A stretch of DNA of 64,000 nucleotides from Rhizomys pruinosus (GCA_009823505.1 VZQC01000263.1:317330-381329); one strand, 5' to 3'. Counted from the stretch's first letter, positions 30,768-42,676 are shown. Numbers and translations: made by a program. The notes: generated from the letters alone by a model not told the origin.

Positions 30768-31262
30768 TTTACATGTATGAGTATTTTGTGAGTGTTTTCC
30801 TTGCATGTACACAGTATGTACTTGTTTTTTTTTTACATTTTTTAAATTAATTTTACTTATTTATTTATTTTGTATGTGTATGAATGTACTGTCTGCATGT
30901 AGGTTTGTGCACCCGTGTCGTGCAATGCCGCGGAGGTCAGAAGAGGGTCTCGGATTCCCCTGGAACTGGAGTTCTCCTGGAATTGGAGTTACAGATGGTT
31001 CTCAGCCGCCATGTGGGTGCTGGGGATCGAACCCGGGTCCTCTGCAAGAGCGGTCGGTGCTCTTAACCGCTAGGCCATCTCTCCAGCCCCCACAGTATGT
31101 ACTTGTACTGTATAATACCTTTGCTGGACATAAGGGGGCATCAGATTCCCCTGAAACTGGAGTTATGGATGGTTGCTGGCTATCATATGGGTGCTGGGAA
31201 CCAAACCCTGGGGCTCTGCAAGAAGAGCAGTGGTCTTAACCCCTGAGCCTTCTTCTCTCCAG
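30768..31262 (-). mobile_element. old B3-type SINE split by a B2
   Basis: The left part is 30768-30825 ('catgtatgagtattttgtgagtgttttccttgcatgta') and the right part is 31107-31262 ('gggggcatcagattcccctgaaactggagtta' to 'ctctccaggccc'). Removing the B2 and one duplication joins them into one antisense SINE. Confidence 0.85.
30810..31106 (-). mobile_element. B2 SINE with 16-bp target duplication
   Basis: CACAGTATGTACTTGT is perfect at 30810-30825 and 31091-31106. The body is close to the long-form B2 consensus with the internal duplicated module intact, so it is one of the younger copies. Confidence 0.97.
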
Positions 31263-31310
31263 GCCCTAAATGCACATACTTTTTGTTCTCACAACCACAA
31301 CCAAAAGCAT

Positions 31311-31575
31311 AGAAATTTATCCTACAGAGGCTGGAGAGATGGCTCAGTGGTTAAGAGCACCAACTGCTCTTGCAGAGGAACCAGGTTCGATTCCCATCAC
31401 CCACATGGTAGCTAAAAGAAACATCTTTAACTCCAATTCTGGGGGAATCCGACACCCTCTTCTGACCTCCATGGTACTGCATGACACAAGTGCACCAACC
31501 TACATGCAGACAGTACATCCATACACTTAAAAAATAATAAATAAATTTTTTTAAAAAAGAAATTTATCCTACAGA
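31311..31575 (+). mobile_element. B2 SINE with 18-bp target duplication
   Basis: AGAAATTTATCCTACAGA is perfect at 31311-31328 and 31558-31575. The body 31329-31557 is of the short form with only one 'aactccaattc' module. Confidence 0.97.
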
Positions 31576-32696
31576 TAAACATTCACATTTGGGAAAAAAA
31601 TACATGTTCAAAATTATGGGGTATAGCATTTCTGTAATAGCAAGAGAGTAAAAGAAGGTATTCTTAGAATGATTCACTGAATCACTTATGGTACATTTTT
31701 AGAGCATAATATCTGGTAATCTTTGAAAAGCACAAGGTAGCACCACATGTAGCAATAAGGAAAGATGCAACAAGATATTTCAAAGAAATCCTAAAATAGC
31801 ATATGTGATATTTATTTAGCTAAACAATTTCTACACTTATGTATTTACTTAGCTGTTCAGTGAATAACATGCATTGTCAATAGCTCAATTAGTGTTAACA
31901 TGATGTGAGAACTCACCACTTTCTGCTTCCTATGTTTATTTATTTAAATATTTACTAAAAATCACATGACATCAATAACATTAAAAAATTTTTTAGGATG
32001 ATTATTCCAATCTGTCATGACCACTTAAAAATCTATCTTGCTTTACAAGTGCACATAAATCAGGAACGGGCAGATATTCTTCTTGGTGCAGATCATCAAC
32101 TAAGATTTATTCATAAGATACATTCCACCTATTTTGGCTTCCTTCCAGTCAATTATAAATTGACTCTTAGATTCCTGTGCAGCACTGTTACCACTATCCT
32201 AGCTTATGCCTTAGCCCAACTGTACCCTATGTCCTGCTCTTTGTGTTCATTCTTCTTTCTCCATATTTTGTTACTCATTCTTTTTACCCACTGTTGTTAC
32301 CTGAGTAGCTTTGTTCAGGAGCTCATGTTTCTTCCAGCATATACTTTTCAAATTATTTAACATCACAATAGTGATTCCAATGATATAAATGGTAAAAATC
32401 TAAGTGCATATAGAATCACTCCTGTGGTGCAAATATATAACACTACACACAGTAACATTTTCGCATATATTTTTGGTATCCTTGTAATTTGGGCCAGAAC
32501 TGAACTAATGTTTTGGCAATGGACTGTAAGAGTGATTATATATAGCACAAAAGAATAATAAAATAATAAATACTAAGAAGTTACCATGAAGCTCTCAATA
32601 TTCTCATCTTCCATTATGACAGTCTAGGACAGCAAACGGTTGCACTCTGGTTATTTGACTTGTTATCTAGAAGTAAGCTGCCATGAAGAAACATAA
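31576..32696. other. unassigned sequence
   Basis: About 1.1 kb with no repeat recognised. A 120-codon plus frame at 31998-32360 is rich in Leu, Phe and Cys at its end, but it has no domain I know and no gene context. Confidence 0.45.
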
Positions 32697-32746
32697 GAGA
32701 GAGAGAGAGAAAAAGAGAGAGAGAAAGAGAGGAGAGAGAGATTAGA
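32697..32746. repeat. (GA)n microsatellite
   Basis: GAGA tracts interrupted by AAA. Confidence 0.95.
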
Positions 32747-32838
32747 GGGTTGAGGATATAGCTCAGAAGTATAGCACTTGCTTAGCACGTTGCAGCCCTG
32801 GGATTAATCCTTACCACTACCACAATAAACAAACAAGT
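32747..32838 (+). mobile_element. ID SINE
   Basis: 'ggatatagctcagaagtatagcacttgcttagcacgttgcagccctgggattaatcc' and an A-rich tail (AATAAACAAACAAG). Confidence 0.82.
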
Positions 32839-32912
32839 CCTTGTCCTTGCAGAATTTATTTGATTAACTAAAAAACACTTGAGGTCCGCATATCTTCTGT
32901 CTTTCAGCCGTT

Positions 32913-33281
32913 CCCTTTGTATTAGTCACTTTTTTGTTGCTGGGATAAAACACCATGACCAAGGAACTTATAAAAGGAAGAGTTTATTTGAGCTTACGAT
33001 TGACAGTTCCAGGGAATTAGAGTCCATTGTGGTGGGAGGCATGGCGGCTAGGGACTGCAGCAGCAAGCCAAGGGTCACATCTCGCAATGAGCACAGGAAG
33101 CAGAGAGAGGGCGACTGGAGACCACGAGGCTTGTTAAACTCACTAAGCCTTCCCCCAGTGACATACTTCCTCTAGCATGGCCACACCTTCTAAGACCTCC
33201 AAAAACAGTGCCGCCAACTGGAGACAAATGTCTGAATACTTACGGCCTATGGGGGACACTCATTCAGACCACCACACCCTT
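32913..33281 (-). mobile_element. second MaLR-type solo LTR with 5-bp target duplication
   Basis: The 359-bp element 32918-33276 has TGTATTAGTCAC...ACCACCACA ends and CCCTT on both sides. It is the same family as 22420-22763 and is nearly collinear, with one extra block ('gccaagggtcacatctcgcaatga' at about 33066-33089) that the other copy lacks. Confidence 0.87.
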
Positions 33282-33935
33282 TGTTCTCATTTCTCTTTTT
33301 TCTACTCATCTTTTTGGTGCTATCCTTGACACTAACCTATTCACCCAAACCAAGATCATTTCCTGAGACACACTTATTTAATCCTATTGGTTTTGCATCT
33401 CAGAGTTTAATCAGACTTCAACTATGACATTATAACACAAAAGTAGCCATTGATTATGAAGTATGGTCTATGTACCTGTAATTTGTCACTAACAGTGTCA
33501 AGATACTAAATTTTGAAAATGACAGCAGTCAGAATTCAGATAAGGTGAAGCCAGTCTCATTACCTTAAGAAAGACGAGATTTACTATCAATAAGTTTACA
33601 TTCCTATTTGAGAAGGATGGCGAAAACAGGGTAGAAAGTGACTTATTTGGGGAGGAGAAGAATTACAAGGGACTTGACAGCAGCTAACCTACATACTTCT
33701 AGCATTGGATAAGACTCCTCATAATCTCTGAAGGTCAAAGTCATCACCAAGAACAATCAGAAAATAATGACTTTTTCACTTCTCTCCTAGCTATGTGCTT
33801 CTTATTGGTAAAATCTTATTAAAATCTTGTTTACAAGGGCATCTGGGAGATATAGTTTCTTCAATTCCACCTGGAAATATGGAGTTTCAAAGGAAATAGT
33901 ATGTTTACCACCAAAAAAAATGATTACTCATGAGC
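33282..33935. other. unassigned sequence
   Basis: No element recognised. Confidence 0.5.
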
Positions 33936-33939
33936 AAGA

Positions 33940-34078
33940 TATTTTCTGATTCTTTAGTTTCTCCCTATGTAGCCCAGTCTGGCCTTGAACTTACTATGCA
34001 ACTAAAGCTTGCCTAGAACTACTGACCCTTCAGCCTCAACCTCTTGAATTCTGTGATTAAAAGCATGCACCATGGGCT
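33940..34078 (-). mobile_element. old B1-like SINE
   Basis: 'ccctatgtagcccagtctggccttgaac' to 'gattaaaagcatgcaccatggg', with a spacer of uncertain origin in the middle. Confidence 0.65.
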
Positions 34079-34818
34079 GACTGAGAGAGCCTCTTATAAG
34101 AAAATGTTTAAATTTATTCCTTTTACCATAATTCACCTCAATTGTGTAGTAAACTCTGAATGACACAAGAATGGCATAATGATACAGTGACTTAGATAGG
34201 AAGTGACATGGAAATATGTGCACTAATGAGACCATTGTTAAAACAGAAAACAAGTGTTGAATATAATTGGATAAGATAATCTTCAAATAAGGCTTCAGAT
34301 TTTCTGCTACAACTCCACAGTATTATGTCTTTAACAAATACTAATCAAATCAAATAAAAAGTGATAACCATTCTTCAAGCATGAAAGGACAAACTGTTTA
34401 TCATCCCTAGAAAGAATTTGGGGTCTTGGAAATGAGGTAATTTGAGATCCTGCCAAAATGTGTGGATTCAGATTAATTTCAATTTGACTAAACTAACAGT
34501 GGAATTGATTTCTTCTAAATATTTTAGAGCAATTTTCACTTGCTTTGTGTAAACATTTATGGCCTTTCAATTACATCCTCCTTTAATGTTAGCTACTTTC
34601 AATGATAATAGAACAGGCTCCTTACTTATTATAAGGTGATAAGAACATAATTTGTCATGTTTAGGTCCAAAATCCTCTCCTGGATTTGACAGACAGTAAA
34701 GTTATAGTTCTTTTTTCCCTTCAAAATGGATACACAGCCATTTGAATATTATCACACTAGTATTATCAATATTTTGAGTCTGATGCTTCCTTCCATTTAC
34801 CTTTTTGTTAATGTGGGG
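34079..34818. other. unassigned AT-rich sequence
   Basis: No element or coding feature recognised. Confidence 0.5.
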
Positions 34819-35033
34819 GTATTTCTTTTTATTTTATGTTTATGGGTGTTTCGCCTACATGTATGTATATGCACTTACGTTAGGCAATGCCCGTGGAGGC
34901 CAGAAAGGGGCATTGGATCCCCTGGAACTGGAGTTACAGACAGTTGTTAGCTGCCATGTGGATGCGGGGAACATAACCTAGGTCCTCTGCAAGGGCAATT
35001 AGTGCTCTTAACCTCTAAGCAGTCTTTCCAGCC
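34819..35033 (-). mobile_element. B3-type SINE
   Basis: 'gtggaggccagaaaggggcattggatcccctggaactggagttacagacagttg' to 'agtctttccagcc'. Confidence 0.88.
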
Positions 35034-36031
35034 TTACTTCCATCCATCTTAATAGCTCTTTCCAGGTCCATGTCACCCTCATTCTGGAGGCAACAAGGAT
35101 TATAACTTAAACTCATAGTCCCTGTCATCAGATTGTTTGTGTTTGAAATCTGGTTCAACAGTTACTACCCAGGTAACTAGCAATTTTCGTAATTGTTTTC
35201 TTTTCCTTCCTTACCTGTTAAAGAAAAATGATAACAGGATCTATCTCATTGGATTATCATGATGATTAAAAGAAGCTATGTGGAGAACTGAGAACAATGC
35301 CAAGAATGCGGGAAGAGCTTCACAGCCTTAGCAGTTCCAGCCATTTATTGGCACGTTCTTCCTATGGTTGAATCAAGATTCCAAAGCCTCCATTCAAAGC
35401 TTCCTTACTCGGTTCAGTGGCAATGTGTCTAAGAACCTCTCTCTGCCTCATTGTAGAAGATTTATGCGCCTGATAATTTAAATGCTGGCCAGGAGACACT
35501 ACTTTTTTATATAGCTCATCAAGCATTTGATGCAGAAAATTCTTGGGAAATGCTTTGAAAGTTGGACTACTTATTTTCTCCCACATAATGAGGATTCAGT
35601 CTTATAGAATTACTTTCAGTTTTCCACATATGCACGCTTTCATTATTCTGTGACTTTGTATGCCCTGTTCCTGTATAGAATCCTTCTCCATCTAAATGAC
35701 TGATATTCATCCCTTAAGACACAGTTGACACAGTCTCATCTAAGAGTCTTTGCCAACAGGCTACTTCCCACAACCTCTATCCACCAGCCAACCCAGTATT
35801 AAACTCAGTGAGCCAGTTGTCACTTTACTCTTATGGGTCTCTACATGCTCCCTTGTCATTACACAAATCAGCAAGCTTTACCTCACTTTCTTGCCTCCTT
35901 CCTTCATTAGTGGCATGCATTTTTTTTTCGATGTAAGAACTATAACTCTACCTTTGTCCCCTTCATATGGGCAAATAATGCCATAGAATAAAGCAGAAGT
36001 TCTAGAAATATGAATAGATGAACAAATACAA
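35034..36031. other. unassigned sequence
   Basis: About 1 kb without a repeat I recognise. The minus frame at 35586-35362 was examined and not accepted as a gene. Confidence 0.45.
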
Positions 36032-36256
36032 GGCTGGAGAGATGGCTCAGCATTTGCGAGCACTGACTGCTCTTGCAGAGGACTTGGGTCCAACTCTCAG
36101 CATAGACACAGTGGTTAACAACTGTCCATAGTTCCAGTTCCAGGGGAATCTCACACTCTCTTCTGACCTCCATGGGCATTGCACAACACGCTGCACTTGC
36201 ATACATGCAAGCAATACAGTCATAAACATAAAATTAAAAATAAATAAATAAATAAA
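36032..36256 (+). mobile_element. B3/B2-type SINE
   Basis: 'aggctggagagatggctcagcatttgcgagcactg' to (AAATAA)n; the body has 'agttccagttccaggggaatc'. Confidence 0.9.
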
Positions 36257-37327
36257 CATACATCTGCAAGCGCAGCATATCTTCATCATTTGGGATATGT
36301 GCTGTGAAGCAAACCAAAGAAGGAAAAAGCATGATCAGTAAGCTAAAGGATGCATAATCTAATTAGAACAAGAGAACATGAAGAAGCATGAAAGGCAGTG
36401 GATCAGCAATTGCTGCAATAAGCTACATCATAAACAACTTCAAAATCTTAATGATCTAAAACAGCAAACCATTTTTTCTACTGAGTTCCACTGCTATCTT
36501 GCTCAGCTTTGAGCTTGATCTAGGCTGCTCGCTGGGCTCAGGTTTCCTTGCAAATAGTTAACGAAAGCAAGATTGTCTTGTGGTGCATCACTGGGAGCAA
36601 AAGGAGAAAGCCAAACCTTCCACCTGGTTAAAGCAAATCATATGGTGAAGAACAGCACCAAAGGGAATGGACGTATGCTCCAGCCACAGTGGGCAAAGCA
36701 GGGAGTGAATATTTGCTAGTGCTCAAATTTTCACATAGTATATCGATATCCATTTGAAATGCTCAAAAATGCCACTAAGTTCTTTGAACAGAATGCAGAA
36801 TGACTCCAATGTATAACAGTGTAGAGAGGTTTCTCAAATAAAATATTTGAGCTATCTCAAAAAAGAAAAGATGTAGCTAGGCAAAAGGAAATGTAGCATT
36901 CCAGTGAGGAGCAACTAAATGAACAGAGGTAGCGAGGTGGAAATATGCAGAATGTAGTCCATGGTGTGCTGAAGATTGGATGAATGCAGCTAAGAAGGGT
37001 CAGAAGTAAGCCATTTATCTTTCAAGATTTGTGGAGCTACTAAAGTACTTGGCTCAATTAGGTGGCATGACTCTTGACTCAACATTTTTGCTCATTTTGC
37101 CTACACAGCTTCCCTGACCCAAAATAACAATCAGGATTCCTGGTTGCAAGAAGAAGGGTAGTGCTGAGTGGCTTAAACATAATACAGTGACAAGGAAGTT
37201 CACTAATCCAGTACAAGGCAATGAAGGGTATCTGGGAGCCAGTGAGATAGTCACATCCGTTCCCATAGATTTACTAAGAGTATTGATGTGTTCTTGGAAA
37301 CCTGGATTCAGAGATCATGTGAAGCCA
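36257..37327. other. unassigned sequence
   Basis: About 1.1 kb, one of the longer stretches here without a recognised repeat. Nothing coding seen. Confidence 0.45.
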
Positions 37328-37408
37328 ATACTGGAGGTGTAGCTCGATGGTGAGGCACCAGTGATACAGTGTTTCATGTCTATAGCTTGGGGTTGAACCT
37401 CAAGAGGA
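37328..37408 (+). mobile_element. ID SINE remnant
   Basis: 'ggaggtgtagctcgatggtgaggcac' and 'agcttggggttgaacctcaagag', followed by a purine tract. Confidence 0.6.
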
Positions 37409-37512
37409 AGAGAGACAGGAGGAAGAGAGAGACAGAGAGACAGAGAAAGATTGAAAGAGATAGGGATAAACAGAGAGATATAGAGAGACAGGGACAGACA
37501 GAGACACAGGGA
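37409..37512. repeat. GAGACA-rich purine repeat
   Basis: Irregular GAGA, GACAGA and AGATA units over about 100 bases. Confidence 0.9.
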
Positions 37513-37596
37513 ATGACACCATGGCACACTGGGACGCAACACCCTGGGCCTTCCAATAAACATCACAACCTCGGCAATCTCTCAACAGGGCTGCAG

Positions 37597-37597
<1 letters not shown>

Positions 37598-37630
<33 letters not shown>
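37598..37630. repeat. (GCT)n trinucleotide repeat
   Basis: Eleven uninterrupted GCT units (CAG on the other strand). Confidence 0.99.
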
Positions 37631-37631
<1 letters not shown>

Positions 37632-38186
37632 CAGCTCATCTGTAAAATCTGGTCTCAATATTGCCTGCTATCTCGCACCTGCTCAGGATTTATCTAAATG
37701 TTGAGATAAATGCACCTAACTGGTCGAGCTGAGGTCACCATCCATATCCTAGTTGCAGAAGCTGTTAGGAAATTAACTGTCTGGGAGTGTTGTTTGGCTC
37801 TTACTGTTATAATCATTATTAACACTAACAGATAAGCTCCATTTCCCACTGATAAAGCCCAAAAGAATCTAGAACTGACAGTAGATTCAAAGCTGACAGT
37901 CAAAACAGAAGTGTATTATTAGGCCTCCTTTTAAAAAGCAAATTCTTTCTTCTCTTTTGTTTTTCATTACCGTTCTCATACCACCTTTGTGCTTTCTTTC
38001 CTTGAAATTGCATAGAAATTTATTCTTGAACCACACATTTGATGCTCAGCTTGTGTAGTTTTTCATTTCCCAAATGCATGCATTCATCTATCTGGAGTGT
38101 AAGCAGTATGTGGGCACTGATCAGAACTTATGTTTCTATGGATCCAAAGTGCTTTTCTCAGGGGATGCTTCTAGGGCCTCAACGTG
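37631..38186. other. unassigned sequence
   Basis: No element recognised. Confidence 0.5.
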
Positions 38187-38370
38187 ATTTTTTTCAATTT
38201 TTTTTTTTGTCTTTTTGAGACAGGGTCTCCGTGTAGCCCCAGCTGGCCTGGAACTCACTCTGTAGACCAGGCTGGCCATGAACTCACAGAGATTCGCCTG
38301 CCTCTGCCTCCCAAGTGCTAGGATTAAAGGCGTGCGCCACCATGCCCAGCTTAATTTTTTTCAATTTTTT
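38187..38370 (-). mobile_element. B1 SINE with 17-bp target duplication
   Basis: ATTTTTTTCAATTTTTT at 38187-38203 and 38354-38370 flanks an antisense B1 close to consensus. Confidence 0.94.
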
Positions 38371-40186
38371 AGTTAGTGTTTCAGTAAGTATATTAAATAA
38401 TAGGTGTCTTTAGAACATTTTCATACACATATTTGTTCCCCCCATCACCCTCCATCTCACTTCCCAATGGCTCCTTTCCTATCCTCTAAACAGTCTGTTT
38501 TCAATGTAACTTTATTTGATAACTGATAGAAGTGAGGAGCAAACACTGAGAAATGAAGGTGTCAAGGAATATATGTCATTCTAACAACATTTTAGGCAAG
38601 AAATCATGAGCCTAAATTGTGCCTTGAAATGTAAAGAGAAAGATATACACAATCACCAAAGCAAAGAGGGATGCTGGTGCTGTCTGCACAAGAGTATCTA
38701 TTGTACACATGTCTTCCCAAATCCTCCAAAATTAAGCTTTCAGTGATATTTCATCAGCAGCTTACACTGAATAGGCTATGCTAAGAATATTTATGCCACA
38801 GAATTCTACAAAGGCTGTGACTTTAGACACTGCCTCCGACACCATAGAACCAGTTCTTAAACATTTACTCATTTATCATTGCTCGAAGGAAAAAAATAAA
38901 GGCACTCTAATTCTTTTCATTCCTGCAAATTAACATTCAGCAGTTTAAATTTTATTGCACACAGGCTATCAATATTTTGCATACAACTCTTCCAAACATG
39001 GATTTTCAAAACAGAATAATGCAGCTGTCAGGAAATGACAGAGTGTATGTGAGAATATGAAGGCATGTATATAGAAACATAGGATTCATATATTTGGGGT
39101 TCTTTTTAAGGATACAACACATCTTAGAATGACGATTTAATGAAGTAGGATTTAACAAAGGATAAACAAACAGCTAAGACAAAGTTCCCAACTCCACTGT
39201 CCTCCACCCTTTCAACCCCTGCCACCAGATAGCTTCCCCTCGGTAATGTGTGTATTCTTACCTCAGAAGACAGAAACAATACTGTGGGCAAAAGACACCT
39301 GTGGAAGTAGTGCACCTTCAAATGAACACTGACATGAGACAATGAGGAACACCTCCCCTCAAGTAGAAAACAATATATGCATTTCCATTGGAACTGTATG
39401 ATTCTATTACAGCTTCATAACCTCCCTGTTCAAATGTTAATGAAATGCTTTCCAGCATGCTTTCATGGTCAGAATCCACTCTATAAAAGCTTTCCTGCTA
39501 AAGGGTTCTATCGCATCAGCTGTGTTATTCTCCCAGAGTTGTGTGGACCTTGCTGCTATGTGTCCATCAAAGGGAACAATGCAATCGGGTCTCCAAAGGA
39601 CTGCTTTGGCCAGTGTTAAGTGGCAGAATGACAACATTTCTCTTTGTGAGATGAAGGACGTTTGCACTTAAAAGTCTTTAAGAACAGAAATACTGAGAGC
39701 AATTTCTGCAAAACCTTAAAATTAAATGTGTGTTTTTTTTCTTTATTGTGCTGCATCTGGTTTCTGTAGAATGAATCTTGTTGATGCCAGTTTCAAGGTT
39801 GCTATTCTTTTTGCTTTTAAACCAAGGTCAAGCGTGAGGCAGCTCAGAGGCCTTGAGATTGTCATTGACAATGAAAATAGAAGCTTTGTAGAGGGAGCAC
39901 TAATTAATCACTTCAAGAAAAATAGAAATAGGAAAAAAATATATATATATATACATAAACACACATATACAATTTTCCCTGTCAACAGCTAAGAAAAATT
40001 TACCTTGTGATCTTATGATCGTTATCATATCTAGATAAACATAAGATACTCTAAAATACATATTCTATAGCTAGATGAGTTTATGGGGAAAGAATCATTT
40101 CCATTAAAATACCTTTCCAAATTGCTGATGTAAACAAGGTTGCCCTTCAAAAATATACAATTTCAGAGCTATTACAGTTCAAATCT
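38371..40186. other. longest repeat-poor stretch
   Basis: About 1.8 kb. 38395-38490 may be L1 3' UTR-like ('cccccatcaccctccatctcacttccc'). An (AT)n run lies at 39938-39953. The rest shows no repeat I know. The open frames at 39377-39671 overlap on both strands and none has family signatures. Confidence 0.4.
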
Positions 40187-40271
40187 GAATCTAGGGAGTA
40201 GCTCATTGGTAGACTTGCCTGATATGTACAAGATGCTGGGTTCAACTTTTCATGCCACAAAAAATACAAAT
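40187..40271 (+). mobile_element. ID SINE remnant
   Basis: 'agggagtagctcattggtagacttgcctgatatgtacaagatgctgggttcaac', then CACAAAAAATACAAA. Confidence 0.7.
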
Positions 40272-40338
40272 TTTTTATTGTCACTGTACCCCTATATCTC
40301 CTATGTAACATAAGAATTTTAGAAGAAAACGGCTTTCC

Positions 40339-40500
40339 AGCTGGACGTGGTGGCACATGCCTTTTATCACAACACTCGGGTGCCAGAGGCAGGTAGATCT
40401 CTGTGAGTTCAAAGCCAGCCTTAATATATAGATATTAAGTTCCAGGCCATCTGAGGCTACAGGGAGACTCTGTCTCAAAAAAAAAGACCAAAAAAACCCA
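40339..40500 (+). mobile_element. B1 SINE
   Basis: 'agctggacgtggtggcacatgcc' to 'gggagactctgtctcaaaaaaaaagacc', diverged in the middle. Confidence 0.9.
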
Positions 40501-40765
40501 ACAAAAATGATTTTTCACACGTTTATTTTCAATAGAAAATAGAACATCAGGATGACACACATAGTAACATTGCTCATGTTTAAATTCACACCTTGTGCAT
40601 GAAAACAAATTACTTCAGTGTCATAAAATACTCATTCAGAATTTTCTGTACCATTTCATGAGCACCTATATGGGTCAGATGTTGTGAAACAAGTTTAATA
40701 CCAATAAAATGTATGCTTAGATATTTTGGAAGCAATTATCATAGTGCGAAGTTTATTTTTTATAA

Positions 40766-42300
40766 ATTTATTGAATTTTTGTGTATTTTATACAGAATAT
40801 CTTAATCATCTTTATACCATCTTCACATTGGCACCCTCCTGTAGCCCACTCCACTGGAATTCATGCATACTGTCATTTCTGTTAAGGCCTATCACATCAA
40901 GTTAGTGCCCCCAGACGACCCTCAGTCAAGTTTTCCCACTGAGATCCAGTCAGCTTCTCTAGAGTCCCTCTCTTTAAGATCAGCTGTTCCTCACCCAGCA
41001 GTAATCAGTTGCCAATAGTTCTTTGACTAAGATAGGGGCCTGCTTCCCGTTTCTACAGTTCTGTGCCAGGTTTTTGTCTGCTTGAGTTTGCATAGGTCTT
41101 TGTGCATGCTGACACCTTTTCTGTAGATTCAGATGAGCAAAGTCTTGGGAGCCTGTAGGCTATTTCCATATGGTCATGCACCTCCTCCCTGGATCTTACA
41201 ATCTCTACACCCCCTCTTCTGAAACGCTACCTGAGCCCTGGTGGAGTTTAACATAGGAGTCCTGTCCAAGGACCCACACTCTGCGGACTCTTATTCTCTA
41301 CATTTTGGTCATTGGTGTCCTTTTATGTTCAGGGCCCTCTCTTCTATGAGGGAGTTTCATTGATGAGAGTTGGAAGATTAATATTCTCTCTACTCCTTGT
41401 TCCACTATATTCTGTGAGCATTTCATGTAGAGGTTGCATTGTATAGAAAATTCCTGTGTGTGATCAGTTGGGAAAGTCTATAATAATCACCTGGTGCAAA
41501 AGAATGTTCTTTGATGAGTGGCAACTGGGACACTTGTCTGCAAATAAAAGGAATCCATATTTTGCACATAGTAAGAAATTACATTTGTCTAGGGATCTGA
41601 CAGAAGTAGGTTTTTCTATGTGGCCTCTTCATTCATGTGTATTTGGCTATGTTTACAGTACCATACATGATTTTCCTCCCACTGAGTGAGCTTTAAGTTC
41701 AATTAGGTAGCTGTTGATTAACACCATTAACATGCCACTACTCTCCCAGTACAGTTTGCTGTGCTAGTCATTGATGTGGTTACTAGGTCTTTTTTTATGT
41801 GTATTAATGTACTGTCAGCATGTAGGTTGGTGCACCGTGTACCTGTGTTGTGTAATGCGGTGCAGGTCAGAAGAAGGTGTCGGATTCCCCTGGAACTGAA
41901 GTTCAAGACGGTTCTCAGCTGCCATGTGGGTGCTGGGAATCGAACCCGGGTCCTCTGCAAGAGCAGTCGGAGCTCTTAACTGCTGAGCCATCTCTCCAGC
42001 CTCTGGTTAGTAGGTCTTGAAACCAGGGTTGGACCGTGGATTGCTGTTCTCCCTTAGCAGCTTATTTAGTGTTCTCCAAAGCTGTGAGAGATTGCCTTCA
42101 GGGAAGGTGCCTTCCAGGTCAGTTCCAGGTCCATTTCTCTAAATCCTGTTTGTGAAGTATGTCTTGTCTTTAACAACAGAGTCTTACTTCAGGTTCTGGG
42201 AGCCCATTAAGGGCTGTGGAAATAGCCTGTGTAATTTTGGAAGTCTCTTGGCCAACAACTCAAAGGGAGGTTTCTCCTGTCTGGCACTGTTTCTTGTTAA
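40766..42300 (-). mobile_element. long L1 (Lx-like) 3' UTR, split by a B2
   Basis: About 1.3 kb of antisense L1 UTR beginning with TTGAATTTTTGTGTATTTTATAC. The same landmarks occur as at 9541-10660 and 45725-47165: 'gaattcatgcatactgtcatttctgttaagg', 'gtccagtcagc', 'ggatcttacaatct', 'ggagtttcattgatgagag', 'tgagctttaagttcaattaggtag', 'gttctcccttagcagctt'. Broken at 41792-42004 by a B2. Confidence 0.8.
41778..42018 (-). mobile_element. B2 SINE with 14-bp target duplication, nested in L1 UTR
   Basis: GGTTACTAGGTCTT (41778-41791) and GGTTAGTAGGTCTT (42005-42018) flank an antisense short-form B2 ending CATCTCTCCAGCCTC. Confidence 0.95.
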
Positions 42301-42421
42301 CTCCAACTGTTTATTGGAATATTTTATTATCTTAAACCTTTTTATTAAACTGAAATTTAGAAGTTATTTTCAGGAAGAAATTGTATTTAATTTTAATACA
42401 TAAGTAGCATTGTGCTCATAT

Positions 42422-42676
42422 AAAAGTGGGCTCTTCACGGGGCTGGAGGGATGGCTTAGCGGTTAAGAGCACCAACTGCTCTTGCAGAGGACCCAGGTTT
42501 GATCCCCAGCACCCACATGGCATCTGAGAACTGTCTTTAACTCCAGTTCCAGGGGAATCCGACAGCCTCTTCTGACATCTGCAGCATTGCACAACACGGG
42601 TGCACAAACCTACATGCAGACAGTACACTCATACACATACAAAAATAATTTTTTTTAAAAAAGTGGATGCTTCTCA
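42422..42676 (+). mobile_element. B2 SINE with imperfect target duplication
   Basis: AAAAGTGGGCTCTTCAC (42422-42438) versus the related stretch at 42659-42676. The body is near consensus and of the short form. Confidence 0.94.

Noticed and set aside
30805..31239. 144-codon plus frame.
   Set aside because: It lies across the antisense B2 and the old B3; SINE translation.
31998..32360. 120-codon plus frame with hydrophobic C-terminal half.
   Set aside because: No signal or domain recognised, AT-rich composition can produce it, and no splice or promoter context supports it.
35362..35586. Minus frame of 74 codons with a vague histone H2B-like spacing (KSSTMRQREVLRH...).
   Set aside because: Similarity is only a few residues, the core histone motifs are absent, and a stop lies just upstream of the start.
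37369..37704. Arg/Glu-rich plus frame followed by a poly-Cys run.
   Set aside because: It is the GAGACA repeat plus the (GCT)n repeat read through; no homologue and no gene context.
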